From Strigamia acuminata (taxonomy: Eukaryota > Arthropoda > Chilopoda > Geophilomorpha > Linotaeniidae), in contig OX442314.1 in assembly GCA_949358305.1 (NCBI GenBank), positions 44,646,581 through 44,710,580 on the forward strand: a stretch of 64,000 nt of DNA, written 5' to 3'. The stretch's first letter is position 1. Each line of letters starts with the position of its first letter. The notes beneath the pieces are model-generated. The model did not search any database. It was not told where the DNA came from and was given only the letters and a program-made list of their open reading frames with translations. Shown piece by piece: positions 1 through 8,654 of the stretch. The translations under genes were made by a program, and so were the position numbers.

Positions 1-374
1 GAAGTTGCAAAAAAAGAAAATGGCTTGTGGGCAGCAGGTGTTCTTTGGGAATCAGCTGATAAACAGTAAGCAAAAATAAAGTATTGTTGGTTTTATAATG
101 CCGATTTAATTTTAGGAACATCAGCGTGATGCTCCCCGAGCATATAAACAACCTTAAGATCGCAGAGATCGCTGCGGCCTTATTAGTGTTGCAAAGATCG
201 CAAAGCGAGAAGATTCCCAATTTAGTGATACATACCACGAACATGGAACTCGTAGAGGGTAGGAAATAAATTGAAATTTTTTTTTTATAGTTTCCAGTCA
301 ATGGTAACTATTGTCTGCCAGGAATGGAACACGCCAAGAAGTTGGCTAACACTGTAAAAGTGGAAACGATATAA
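1..374 (+). CDS. RNase H-fold protein, 3' exons (5' end outside window)
   Basis: Three exons can be read: 1-65, 116-258 and 298-374. The introns have GT-AG ends (donors at 66 and 259, acceptors ending at 115 and 297) and the frame is kept to a TAA at 372-374. The protein resembles the second half of RNase H1: a strand with AAGVLWE, then NISVMLPE, then the helix IAEIAAALLVLQ matching the rAEi-Aa-al helix that carries the catalytic Glu, then LVIHTTNMELVE where TDS is expected, then GNYCLPGMEHAKKLA where GHxGxxGNExADxLA is expected. The two later catalytic Asp positions are Thr and Lys, so RNase H activity is unlikely. An inverted, more complete copy lies at 54055-54619. The shorter length here reflects the absence of a segment present in that copy. 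The family call is by motif order only, and the true function is unknown. Confidence 0.5.
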
Positions 375-885
375 TTGAATTTACATCTAATTTAAATCTA
401 AGCTTTATTCTGTTCTGAATAAACAATAGTTCACAGAAATTTTAGCATATAAATTTATATTTAAGCACGACAGGAAAGCCGGTCCTTGGAGTTTATCACT
501 CTCTTTTTGTAAAGAATTTTCTGTAAGTTTATTATAGTTTAGAACTTTTGTCGTGAGAAAAGTGTGAGACAGTGAATGATTTAGCATTCATAATGTCCTA
601 TCTTGACAGGACATAGTTCTTGTTACTTAATTTTATATTCTATTTGAATGTTTATATGTTTAATAATGGCCATTCATGACTTCTGTAGGTTCATCTCATA
701 ATTGTGCATTGTGCCCTATTATATTAGTTACTATTCAGTTGTACACTTTAATACTTCTCTTTGCCACAGTTTGGCAACACTTTTTATTTTTTTCCTACAA
801 AGATGGCCACTTGCTATATTTTTAAGGATGTCACATTTGTAAGTGTTATATTGTATAGTCACAATTTTTGTTAGTTTATTTACAG
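375..885. other. AT-rich spacer, left part inverted-repeated elsewhere
   Basis: No gene is seen. Bases 375-500 are the reverse complement of 53925-54055, so the inverted repeat with the second RNase H-like locus extends past the coding region into the 3' flank. The remainder (500-885) is AT-rich with no recognisable motif. Confidence 0.5.
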
Positions 886-1032
886 GCCAGTATAAACAAT
901 ACTACACAGTGGGCGATTTCTCCTCATTTACTGGATGTGTGCAGGTCTTACATGCCCAGCAACACCGCTGAGAAGCTGCGCCAGTTATGCCGCATTCCAA
1001 GTACTTCGAGTGCGGCCAACAGTGCATCGTAA
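886..1032 (+). CDS. Candidate terminal exon, unknown protein
   Basis: A pyrimidine-rich tract with TTTACAG ending at 885 is followed by 49 codons ending in TAA at 1030-1032. The peptide contains NNTTQWAISPHLLDVC and ends SSTSSAANSAS-like, is free of low-complexity A/T codons and is much more GC-rich than its flanks, which is why I list it. No family is recognised and no upstream exon was found. It could be the last exon of the gene at 1-374 by alternative splicing, the relic of another gene, or chance. Confidence 0.25.
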   Translation, partial: ASINNTTQWAISPHLLDVCRSYMPSNTAEKLRQLCRIPSTSSAANSAS

Positions 1033-1056
1033 TTGCCTGGCAAGGCATTTAACTTT

Positions 1057-1302
1057 CTAACTTTTAATTCAATATTTTATAACTTTTAATTCAATATTTT
1101 ATAACTTTTAATTCAATATTTTATAACTTTTAATTCAATATTTTATAACTTTTAATTCAATATTTTATAACTTTTAATTCAATATTTTCTAACTTTTAAT
1201 TCAATATTTTCTAACTTTTAATTCATTCAATGTTTTCTAACTTTTAATTCATTCAATATTTTCCAACTTTTAATTCATTCAATATTTTCTAACTTTTAAT
1301 TC
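1057..1302. repeat. Minisatellite, 22-bp then 26-bp units
   Basis: About seven copies of a 22-bp unit (aacttttaattcaatatttt plus two bases) run head to tail, followed by three copies of a 26-bp version that has an extra ATTC inside the same unit. A further stray copy lies at about 1573-1600. The order (all 22-mers first, then all 26-mers) shows the longer variant arose once and then amplified. Confidence 0.9.
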
Positions 1303-1643
1303 CTTCACTTAGAAAATCTAAGTCTAAATTAATTTATTTGAATTAGTCCGATCAAAGACAGATCTGTCTTTGGTATGCCGGCCGCGTAAGAGCTCTAACC
1401 AGCCAGTGATCATTGCCTGAAATAACTCATTTGGGAGCTCACTCGTAGCATTCCCTTTGCCCAGTGGTTCTGAAACATGGCCACAGTGGTTTCCATTGTC
1501 ATTTGTGATTAAAGACAGATCCTACTGATCTAAGAGTTTCGTTAAGCTCTCCCATTTTTAGTTCAATATTTTCCAACTTTTAATTCATTCAATATTCATT
1601 TTTACTCGACACCGTGACGAATGAGAAGCCGCGAGCGACCGTT
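1303..1643. other. Spacer without gene
   Basis: No coding signal is seen. It contains a short repeated stretch (gacagatctgtctttg and gacagatcctactg) and the stray minisatellite unit at its right end. Confidence 0.4.
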
Positions 1644-1645
1644 TA

Positions 1646-2420
1646 TACAGGGTGTCCCAAAAGTCTGAACCACCCCAAATAATTTCCAAAATACTTGAGA
1701 TATCAGAAAACTGAAGAAAAATTCATAGGGAAAATCTTTCATTGCGAATCTGATGGGATCCTCAAATTTGACCTCAAAGGTCATTTTCAAGGTCATTCAC
1801 TTGCTAACATCTAAACGAATCAGGTTAGAGCAAAATTTCCAATTACAAAGTTGTAGAGAACCATCTAATTAGTCTAGAACTGTTCTTAAAAAAATTATTT
1901 CTTACGGAAAAGTTTTGAGAAAAAAAGGTTTGAAATGTTAATCTACTCAGCTTTGTAACTCAACTTTTTAACTTAAAACTATTGAGGCAACCAAGCTAAT
2001 CCTCAATTAGGACACTTTATTGGGTCATACTTGTAAGTGGAAGAGAGGAAATACAAAAGAAAGGAAATAATTTATTTTGGAAATACATTCCACATGATAG
2101 TTTTAGGTTACAAAGCTGAGTAGACTAACATTTCAAACCTTTTTTTCTTAAAACTTTTCCGTAAGAAATAATTTTTTTAAGAACAGTTCTAGACTAATTA
2201 GATGGTTCTCTACAACTTTGTAATTGGAAATTTTGCTCTAACCTGATTGGTTTAGAAGTTAGCAAGTGAATAACCTTGTAAATGACCTTTGAGGTCAAAT
2301 TTGAGAATCCCATCAGATTCGCAATGAAAGATTTCTCTTATGAGTTTTTCTTCAGTTTTCTGATATCTCAAGTATTTTGGAAATTATTTGGGGTGGTTCA
2401 GACTTTTGGGACACCCTGTA
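1646..2420. mobile_element. Foldback MITE with ~320-bp terminal inverted repeats
   Basis: The left arm begins TACAGGGTGTCCCAAAAGTC at 1646 and its reverse complement ends at 2420. The arms match with only scattered differences for about 320 bp each, leaving roughly 130 bp of unique centre, so the single strand would fold into one long hairpin. TA flanks both sides (1644-1645 and 2421-2422), the duplication expected of Tc1/mariner-type transposases. There is no transposase ORF, so it is non-autonomous. It interrupts a dispersed repeat: the same sequence without the element is found near 46070-46095 and 48720-48750. Confidence 0.85.
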
Positions 2421-2422
2421 TA

Positions 2423-3065
2423 TTCGTGTTTTTGAGTTGTCAGCCATCTTAGTCAATTGTGTATCATGTGGCCGAAGCTGTGTACAATCACACTCTTTTT
2501 GTAAAGAATTTTCTTTGAATTTATTACAGTTTAGCACATTGTAATAAATGCACAAACAGTGCATTCTTTCTAAATAACACAAACGCAAAAATATAAGAAA
2601 AATGTAAATTTTAGCTTTATACTGGTAGATATCAACTAGAATTAGGAAATTATCTGCGCAGTATGAATTTAGCATTAACATATATCAAGTGTGAACTGTA
2701 GACAATCTAGACATGGACAACTTCGTTTTTTGGAGCAGCACCAGATGTTCAGTTTCAGGATGAAATAAAAATTAAATACCAATCGTAACAGATTTTCTAA
2801 AACACTAGAAATGCCACTGAATAAATATGTTGGTCCGGTGATATTTCTTTTCATCCCACAATTAACTTAATGGTTCAAGAAAAGTATTGAAAAGTATAAA
2901 TGCCACACTCATGAAAGAATGTAATGTAGTCTCACAAAGTCATGTAAATGCTACATTCATGTTTGAATGCAGGCTTACAATACAAAAATTCATGCAACTA
3001 CCTTATTCATGTGAAAATATGGACTTACAATGCAGCATTCAAGTTGAAATGCAGGCTTACAAAAG
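2423..3065 (-). repeat. Dispersed repeat R1, inverted copy
   Basis: This stretch is a diverged reverse-complement copy of sequence at 45195-46095 and 55070-55560. Shared landmarks are the block around catgtaaatgctacattcatg, the gaatgcaggcttaca motif, and the segment encoding nothing obvious around attaaataccaatcgtaaca. A short fragment also occurs at 11316-11405. It has no coding content. The left boundary of the tandem duplication (3015) falls inside it. Confidence 0.8.
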
Positions 3066-4269
3066 TCTTTTTTAAAAAATTTTTCCATATTTTCGAGGGT
3101 TAAAATACCAAAAACGATATTTAAAAAAAAATTATTAGGTGAACAAATTTCATTGTGTCGAATTATTTCTGCTATTTTCGTTAAGGTTTGTTAAGTCGTT
3201 AAGCCTACTTCAGAAATCTTAAACTCGGTTGTTCCACCAATTCGTAACCTCAACAATTCCGACTGAAATCCGAAATGTGAAAATGCTTCTCGTTATGTTA
3301 ATGGCATTGTTAAAAATGGAGCGTGATTTTGTAATGGGTTATTAAAATTGTTAGACAATCGATCGCAGGACCATAAACTCACTCCGTGCATCCGCCATGA
3401 CAATCAACGTGGGGTTTGGATACGGGGTTCACAGCCGGAAAACAAGGAGTGTTGTCCAAGAGAGAACAAATCTTTATATTACGGAAATCCAGAGAAGCAT
3501 TCCCATAGCCCAAGCCTGCTGTAAATTTACTAATCTTACAATTACAAAACAGTTGATTATTCGACATTTGGTTGTTGGAATTTGGACGAACACTATTTAG
3601 TGTCCAAGATTTGGATGTTGAGTTTGTTAGTAAAATTTCACAATGTGATAAATGCTAATTTAAATGACGAAAATAATTATTTTACTTGTGATAAATGCTA
3701 CTTTAAATGTACAGTATAACGAAAATAATAAAATTTATATAAACTTTTGTAACTGTGTAAGGTTACAACTGCAAAAATTATGAACATTTACCGGTAATCA
3801 GAAAATAAAATTTAAAAAGAAAAAAAAACTCATTTTTCTTTACAAATCAAAACGATCAATTTTATAATTCTCAATTAGGAAAAATTAGAAGAAAAAAAAT
3901 AAAAATAAAAAAAAAAAAAATTGCGATATCAGAGCCAGTTTTGCGATCTCAATTTTTCATTTAAAAAAAAAATACGATTTCGGCTAAATCTCAATCCAAA
4001 ATTCTAATTTACAAACAATATATACAATATATACAACTCCGATAAATCAAAACCGACAAAACACATTTAAGCAAAACTTTTCCTTTTATTAAATTCTCGT
4101 TTAAATTATCTGGATTAAATTGTTTTGATTAATTAATGGGTTGGGGTTGGTTGTATACAAAAGCTGAAAAATAGGCAAAAAGATACGAAATTAGACTCAC
4201 AATCTGGATATAATAACGAAATAAATGCACAAAAAATATAAAAATTCTCATTAATACAAAAAAAAAAAT
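3066..4269. other. AT-rich intergenic part of the duplicated unit
   Basis: No real gene is seen. Short overlapping reading frames on both strands around 3379-3600 have no recognisable content. A diverged inverted copy of this whole stretch is present at about 43705-44550, so it travels with the G-patch gene as one repeat. Confidence 0.6.
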
Positions 4270-4881
4270 CTACGTTAAATCGATTAATTCTATTACATTA
4301 TCAACAGGTTCAACACGTTTTTTGCATCTCTTTCTTGGATTTACGTTATTTTTCGATTTTTTCGATACAAAACCAATCGCCTTTCTTCCTTTTCTAATCT
4401 TCGCTTCGACCGGATCAGTAATTCCTTGTAAATGTCTTCCCAGACCTTTTCCGGGCTGATAACCCATCTTGAGGAGCAATTTCTGTCCAATTCCCGACGA
4501 ATGTTCTTCCCATTGATATTTAATTGCAACGACGGTCACTTCACTCGAAGACGAACCGGTCGATTGGTCAGCCACGACCGTCTCTTCGATTTTCCCGGCC
4601 TGTTGAATCCCGCCGGAAATAAAGTTTATCGCGGGCCGACGACGACGAGTCGAACGTTTCTTAACGTTTCCTGAATTAAAACACTGACGAGAGGAACTCG
4701 GGCATGTTGGTTGTGGTCGGTTCGCTCGGTCGTGTCCGCTTTCAGGTTTGATCCAAACCAGGTTCGTCCACATTCTGGGTTTCTGTTCGGCGATTGTAAA
4801 TTTTTTGAACTCGTCGGCGGCCATTCTTCCAGTGACGTAATGCGAGTTGATGACGTCATAGCAAAATTGATGTTTTTCCAA
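4270..4881 (-). CDS. TFIP11-like G-patch protein, duplicate copy 1
   Basis: A single-exon ORF of 203 residues. A G-patch domain lies at about residues 130-172: the core [19 protein letters not shown], then [19 protein letters not shown]. This spacing and the I-P/D-P-(I/V)-EAK tail match the G-patch of tuftelin-interacting protein 11 (TFIP11/Ntr1), a spliceosome-disassembly factor that activates a DEAH helicase; other G-patch families usually lack that tail. The protein is far shorter than TFIP11 (over 800 residues) and has no GCF-like C-terminal region, so it is a small derived G-patch protein rather than the orthologue. The C-terminus is Lys/Arg-rich and ends in ELIDLT. A second in-frame Met (MAADEF, at about 4824) is an equally good start. 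The gene is divergent from cullin-5 with 177 bp between starts. Confidence 0.75.
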   Translation of the reverse strand: MEKHQFCYDVINSHYVTGRMAADEFKKFTIAEQKPRMWTNLVWIKPESGHDRANRPQPTCPSSSRQCFNSGNVKKRSTRRRRPAINFISGGIQQAGKIEETVVADQSTGSSSSEVTVVAIKYQWEEHSSGIGQKLLLKMGYQPGKGLGRHLQGITDPVEAKIRKGRKAIGFVSKKSKNNVNPRKRCKKRVEPVDNVIELIDLT

Positions 4882-5058
4882 AAACCATCAATAGATGTCA
4901 CAACCAGGTAAATAATTTCGTATTTCTCACATAAAAATATGGTAACGTTTAGCATACGTTGATAACGTTTACCAAACGTTAGAGCATAATTTCAGATGAA
5001 AGTGCATATATAAGGCGCACATTTCTCTACACCAAATCATAAATTTCTGTTATCCGAC
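4882..5058. promoter_or_regulatory. Bidirectional promoter, TATA box and phased ACGTT motifs (copy 1)
   Basis: The 177 bp between the divergent G-patch and cullin-5 starts contain a TATATAAG box at 5006-5013, about 46 bases before the cullin ATG, facing cullin-5. Upstream are four ACGTT sites at 4945-4949, 4956-4960, 4965-4969 and 4976-4980, spaced about 10-11 bases (one helical turn). GGTAACGTT and AACGTTTACC form an imperfect palindrome. No factor is assigned. Confidence 0.55.
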
Positions 5059-6699
5059 ATGGGAATGTCAGATTTAAAAACCGCCTTGGAAGCTATTCGT
5101 CGCACGAGTTTGAAAATCCTCCGCCAGGAGTCGGTTTCGACTCGGGAGTGGAACGGTTTAATTCTCACCGTGCATTCCGTCAATGCGAGTCAAGGCGAGA
5201 ATGAAATCTATTCGCAGCTACAAAAAGACGTTTCGTCCGCCATCGAGCTTTCGAAACAAAAAATGGCGAATCGTAGCGACCGTCAAACGCTGCTAAAAAT
5301 CTACACCGACGAATGGACCAAATTTTCCGCCGCCTGCGCCAACCTGGCGGACGCAATTCGCCCTACGAAGAGACTCGCCTCGAAATACGACTCGAATCGC
5401 GACAAACTGCGCAATTTCATGCTCAACGCCTGGAACGAGGCCATTTTTTCGGAAATCAAGCCGAGCATTCGACAGGCCGTTGCGGAATTAATCGAAGGCG
5501 AAAGAAACGGCGAAATGTGCGATGCGCAGTTAATAATCAAAGCGCGCAAATCCTACGTGGAATTAGTTCAACCGCCCGAAGAAACCGACTGGAATCCCGA
5601 GTTGATGTTCGGGGAAGGCGGATATGACGTCAGTCATTGCACAATTGCGCACGACAAATTAGGCCTTTATCGCGAGTTCTTCGAGAAAGATTATATCGAA
5701 AACACACGGACGTTCTACCGAATCAGAGCACCCGCGTACTTAACTGCGCACGGGGTGGAGAAATACACGAAATATGCGCATTCGAAGATCAGAGAAGAAG
5801 TTGCGAGAGGAGAAAAGTATTTGGAACCAGACGTGGCTTCGCAGCGCGCTCTAACGAGCATTTGGGGCGATTTATTCGTGGCGCCGTACAAGGAGACCAT
5901 TTTAGCCGAGTTTCCCGCGATGGTCAAGCGAAACGACGTCGAAAACCTCAGAATTACGTACGGATTAATGGCGCTCGTTGATGGTGGATTTCCCCCAATG
6001 CTCCGCGTATTGGAAGATCACGTACTCGACGTGGAAGAGGCCGCCATTGACGTGCAACGACTGCTCGATCAGTTCGGCCGCTTCAACGAATTGGTGCGCG
6101 CGGCGTTTAAAAACGACCCGAGATTTCTTCTTCCGCGAGACAAAGCCTTCAAGAAAATCATCAACGACAAAAAAATGGCGGCGGAGTCGCTGGCGAACTT
6201 CTGCGACATGTTGCTGCGTAGGACGCAAATGCGAAAGAAACTCACCGACGTGGGCGGCAAGTTGAAAGACGTGGTCTCGTTGCTCAAATACGTGAACAAC
6301 CGAGACGTGTTCATGGCGTGCTACAAGTCGCATTTGACGCGGCGCTTGATCCTGGAGACGTCGGCGGACACGGAGATGGAAGAGGAGATGGTCGGGCGGT
6401 TGAGGGACATCGGGATGCCGGTCGATTACGTGTGCAAGTTCGCGCAGATGTTTCGAGACGTCAAAGTGAGTGGGGATTTAAATGCGTTGTTCAAACTGCA
6501 CACTCGGAAGGATTCGATGAATATTAAGGTGTTTAACGCGTCCGCGTGGGCGGGATTAAACGATGGGATTTCGGTTTCGTTGCCGGTCGAGTTGGAGGAA
6601 TATTATTCCCAAATATGGACTTACAATGCAGCATTCAAGTTGAAATGCAGGCTTACAAAAGTCTTTTTTAAAAAATTTTTCCATATTTTCGAGGGTTAA
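5059..6699 (+). pseudogene. Cullin-5, truncated duplicate (copy 1)
   Basis: Residues 1-516 are identical to the complete cullin-5 at 8655-10877, including the promoter. After codon 516 the duplication junction replaces the gene with intergenic sequence that reads for about 30 unrelated residues to a stop at 6699. The product would keep the N-terminal cullin repeats (adaptor-binding surface for Elongin B/C-SOCS-box receptors) and part of the cullin-homology region, but loses the winged-helix B domain and the neddylation lysine. If translated it could bind adaptors without supporting ubiquitin transfer. Whether it is expressed cannot be told from sequence. An assembly duplication is an alternative explanation. 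Confidence 0.85.
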
Positions 6700-7865
6700 A
6701 ATACCAAAAACGATATTTAAAAAAAAATTATTAGGTGAACAAATTTCATTGTGTCGAATTATTTCTGCTATTTTCGTTAAGGTTTGTTAAGTCGTTAAGC
6801 CTACTTCAGAAATCTTAAACTCGGTTGTTCCACCAATTCGTAACCTCAACAATTCCGACTGAAATCCGAAATGTGAAAATGCTTCTCGTTATGTTAATGG
6901 CATTGTTAAAAATGGAGCGTGATTTTGTAATGGGTTATTAAAATTGTTAGACAATCGATCGCAGGACCATAAACTCACTCCGTGCATCCGCCATGACAAT
7001 CAACGTGGGGTTTGGATACGGGGTTCACAGCCGGAAAACAAGGAGTGTTGTCCAAGAGAGAACAAATCTTTATATTACGGAAATCCAGAGAAGCATTCCC
7101 ATAGCCCAAGCCTGCTGTAAATTTACTAATCTTACAATTACAAAACAGTTGATTATTCGACATTTGGTTGTTGGAATTTGGACGAACACTATTTAGTGTC
7201 CAAGATTTGGATGTTGAGTTTGTTAGTAAAATTTCACAATGTGATAAATGCTAATTTAAATGACGAAAATAATTATTTTACTTGTGATAAATGCTACTTT
7301 AAATGTACAGTATAACGAAAATAATAAAATTTATATAAACTTTTGTAACTGTGTAAGGTTACAACTGCAAAAATTATGAACATTTACCGGTAATCAGAAA
7401 ATAAAATTTAAAAAGAAAAAAAAACTCATTTTTCTTTACAAATCAAAACGATCAATTTTATAATTCTCAATTAGGAAAAATTAGAAGAAAAAAAATAAAA
7501 ATAAAAAAAAAAAAAATTGCGATATCAGAGCCAGTTTTGCGATCTCAATTTTTCATTTAAAAAAAAAATACGATTTCGGCTAAATCTCAATCCAAAATTC
7601 TAATTTACAAACAATATATACAATATATACAACTCCGATAAATCAAAACCGACAAAACACATTTAAGCAAAACTTTTCCTTTTATTAAATTCTCGTTTAA
7701 ATTATCTGGATTAAATTGTTTTGATTAATTAATGGGTTGGGGTTGGTTGTATACAAAAGCTGAAAAATAGGCAAAAAGATACGAAATTAGACTCACAATC
7801 TGGATATAATAACGAAATAAATGCACAAAAAATATAAAAATTCTCATTAATACAAAAAAAAAAAT
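6700..7865. other. Intergenic part of duplication unit 2
   Basis: Same content as 3104-4269: AT-rich, no gene recognised. Confidence 0.6.
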
Positions 7866-8477
7866 CTACGTTAAATCGATTAATTCTATTACATTATCAA
7901 CAGGTTCAACACGTTTTTTGCATCTCTTTCTTGGATTTACGTTATTTTTCGATTTTTTCGATACAAAACCAATCGCCTTTCTTCCTTTTCTAATCTTCGC
8001 TTCGACCGGATCAGTAATTCCTTGTAAATGTCTTCCCAGACCTTTTCCGGGCTGATAACCCATCTTGAGGAGCAATTTCTGTCCAATTCCCGACGAATGT
8101 TCTTCCCATTGATATTTAATTGCAACGACGGTCACTTCACTCGAAGACGAACCGGTCGATTGGTCAGCCACGACCGTCTCTTCGATTTTCCCGGCCTGTT
8201 GAATCCCGCCGGAAATAAAGTTTATCGCGGGCCGACGACGACGAGTCGAACGTTTCTTAACGTTTCCTGAATTAAAACACTGACGAGAGGAACTCGGGCA
8301 TGTTGGTTGTGGTCGGTTCGCTCGGTCGTGTCCGCTTTCAGGTTTGATCCAAACCAGGTTCGTCCACATTCTGGGTTTCTGTTCGGCGATTGTAAATTTT
8401 TTGAACTCGTCGGCGGCCATTCTTCCAGTGACGTAATGCGAGTTGATGACGTCATAGCAAAATTGATGTTTTTCCAA
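7866..8477 (-). CDS. TFIP11-like G-patch protein, duplicate copy 2
   Basis: The 203-residue translation is identical to the copy at 4270-4881: a G-patch core at about residues 130-172, a basic C-terminus and an ELIDLT end. It lies divergent from the complete cullin-5 gene and shares its 177-bp promoter. Because the only complete cullin-5 is in this unit, this G-patch copy probably keeps the original promoter context. Function is inferred only from the RNA-processing role of G-patch proteins (DEAH-helicase activators). Confidence 0.75.
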   Translation of the reverse strand: MEKHQFCYDVINSHYVTGRMAADEFKKFTIAEQKPRMWTNLVWIKPESGHDRANRPQPTCPSSSRQCFNSGNVKKRSTRRRRPAINFISGGIQQAGKIEETVVADQSTGSSSSEVTVVAIKYQWEEHSSGIGQKLLLKMGYQPGKGLGRHLQGITDPVEAKIRKGRKAIGFVSKKSKNNVNPRKRCKKRVEPVDNVIELIDLT

Positions 8478-8654
8478 AAACCATCAATAGATGTCACAAC
8501 CAGGTAAATAATTTCGTATTTCTCACATAAAAATATGGTAACGTTTAGCATACGTTGATAACGTTTACCAAACGTTAGAGCATAATTTCAGATGAAAGTG
8601 CATATATAAGGCGCACATTTCTCTACACCAAATCATAAATTTCTGTTATCCGAC
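8478..8654. promoter_or_regulatory. Bidirectional promoter of the intact cullin-5 gene
   Basis: Identical to 4882-5058. The TATATAAG box is at 8602-8609 and the four phased ACGTT motifs at about 8541-8576. The cullin ATG (8655) is followed in frame by a second ATG two codons later; either can serve as start. Confidence 0.55.

Larger units (their letters stand above)
3015..6608. repeat. Tandem segmental duplication, unit 1
   Basis: Bases 3015-6608 recur at 6611-10204 with a constant offset of 3596 and no difference in any stretch I compared, including long A/T homopolymers. The junction is a 2-base CC (6609-6610) with no homology between the joined ends. The unit carries an intergenic stretch, a G-patch gene on the minus strand, a shared promoter, and the first 516 codons of cullin-5. 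Confidence 0.95.

Noticed and set aside
1057-1302. Regular repeats resembling a CRISPR array
   Set aside because: Units are contiguous without unique spacers, and the genome is animal; it is a minisatellite.
3379-3600. Overlapping 60-residue frames on both strands in the duplicated intergenic region
   Set aside because: Not preserved in the diverged inverted copy at 44100-44220, and composition is not protein-like.
5313-5981. Alternative plus-strand frames within cullin-5
   Set aside because: Other-frame readings of a strongly conserved cullin; no independent support.
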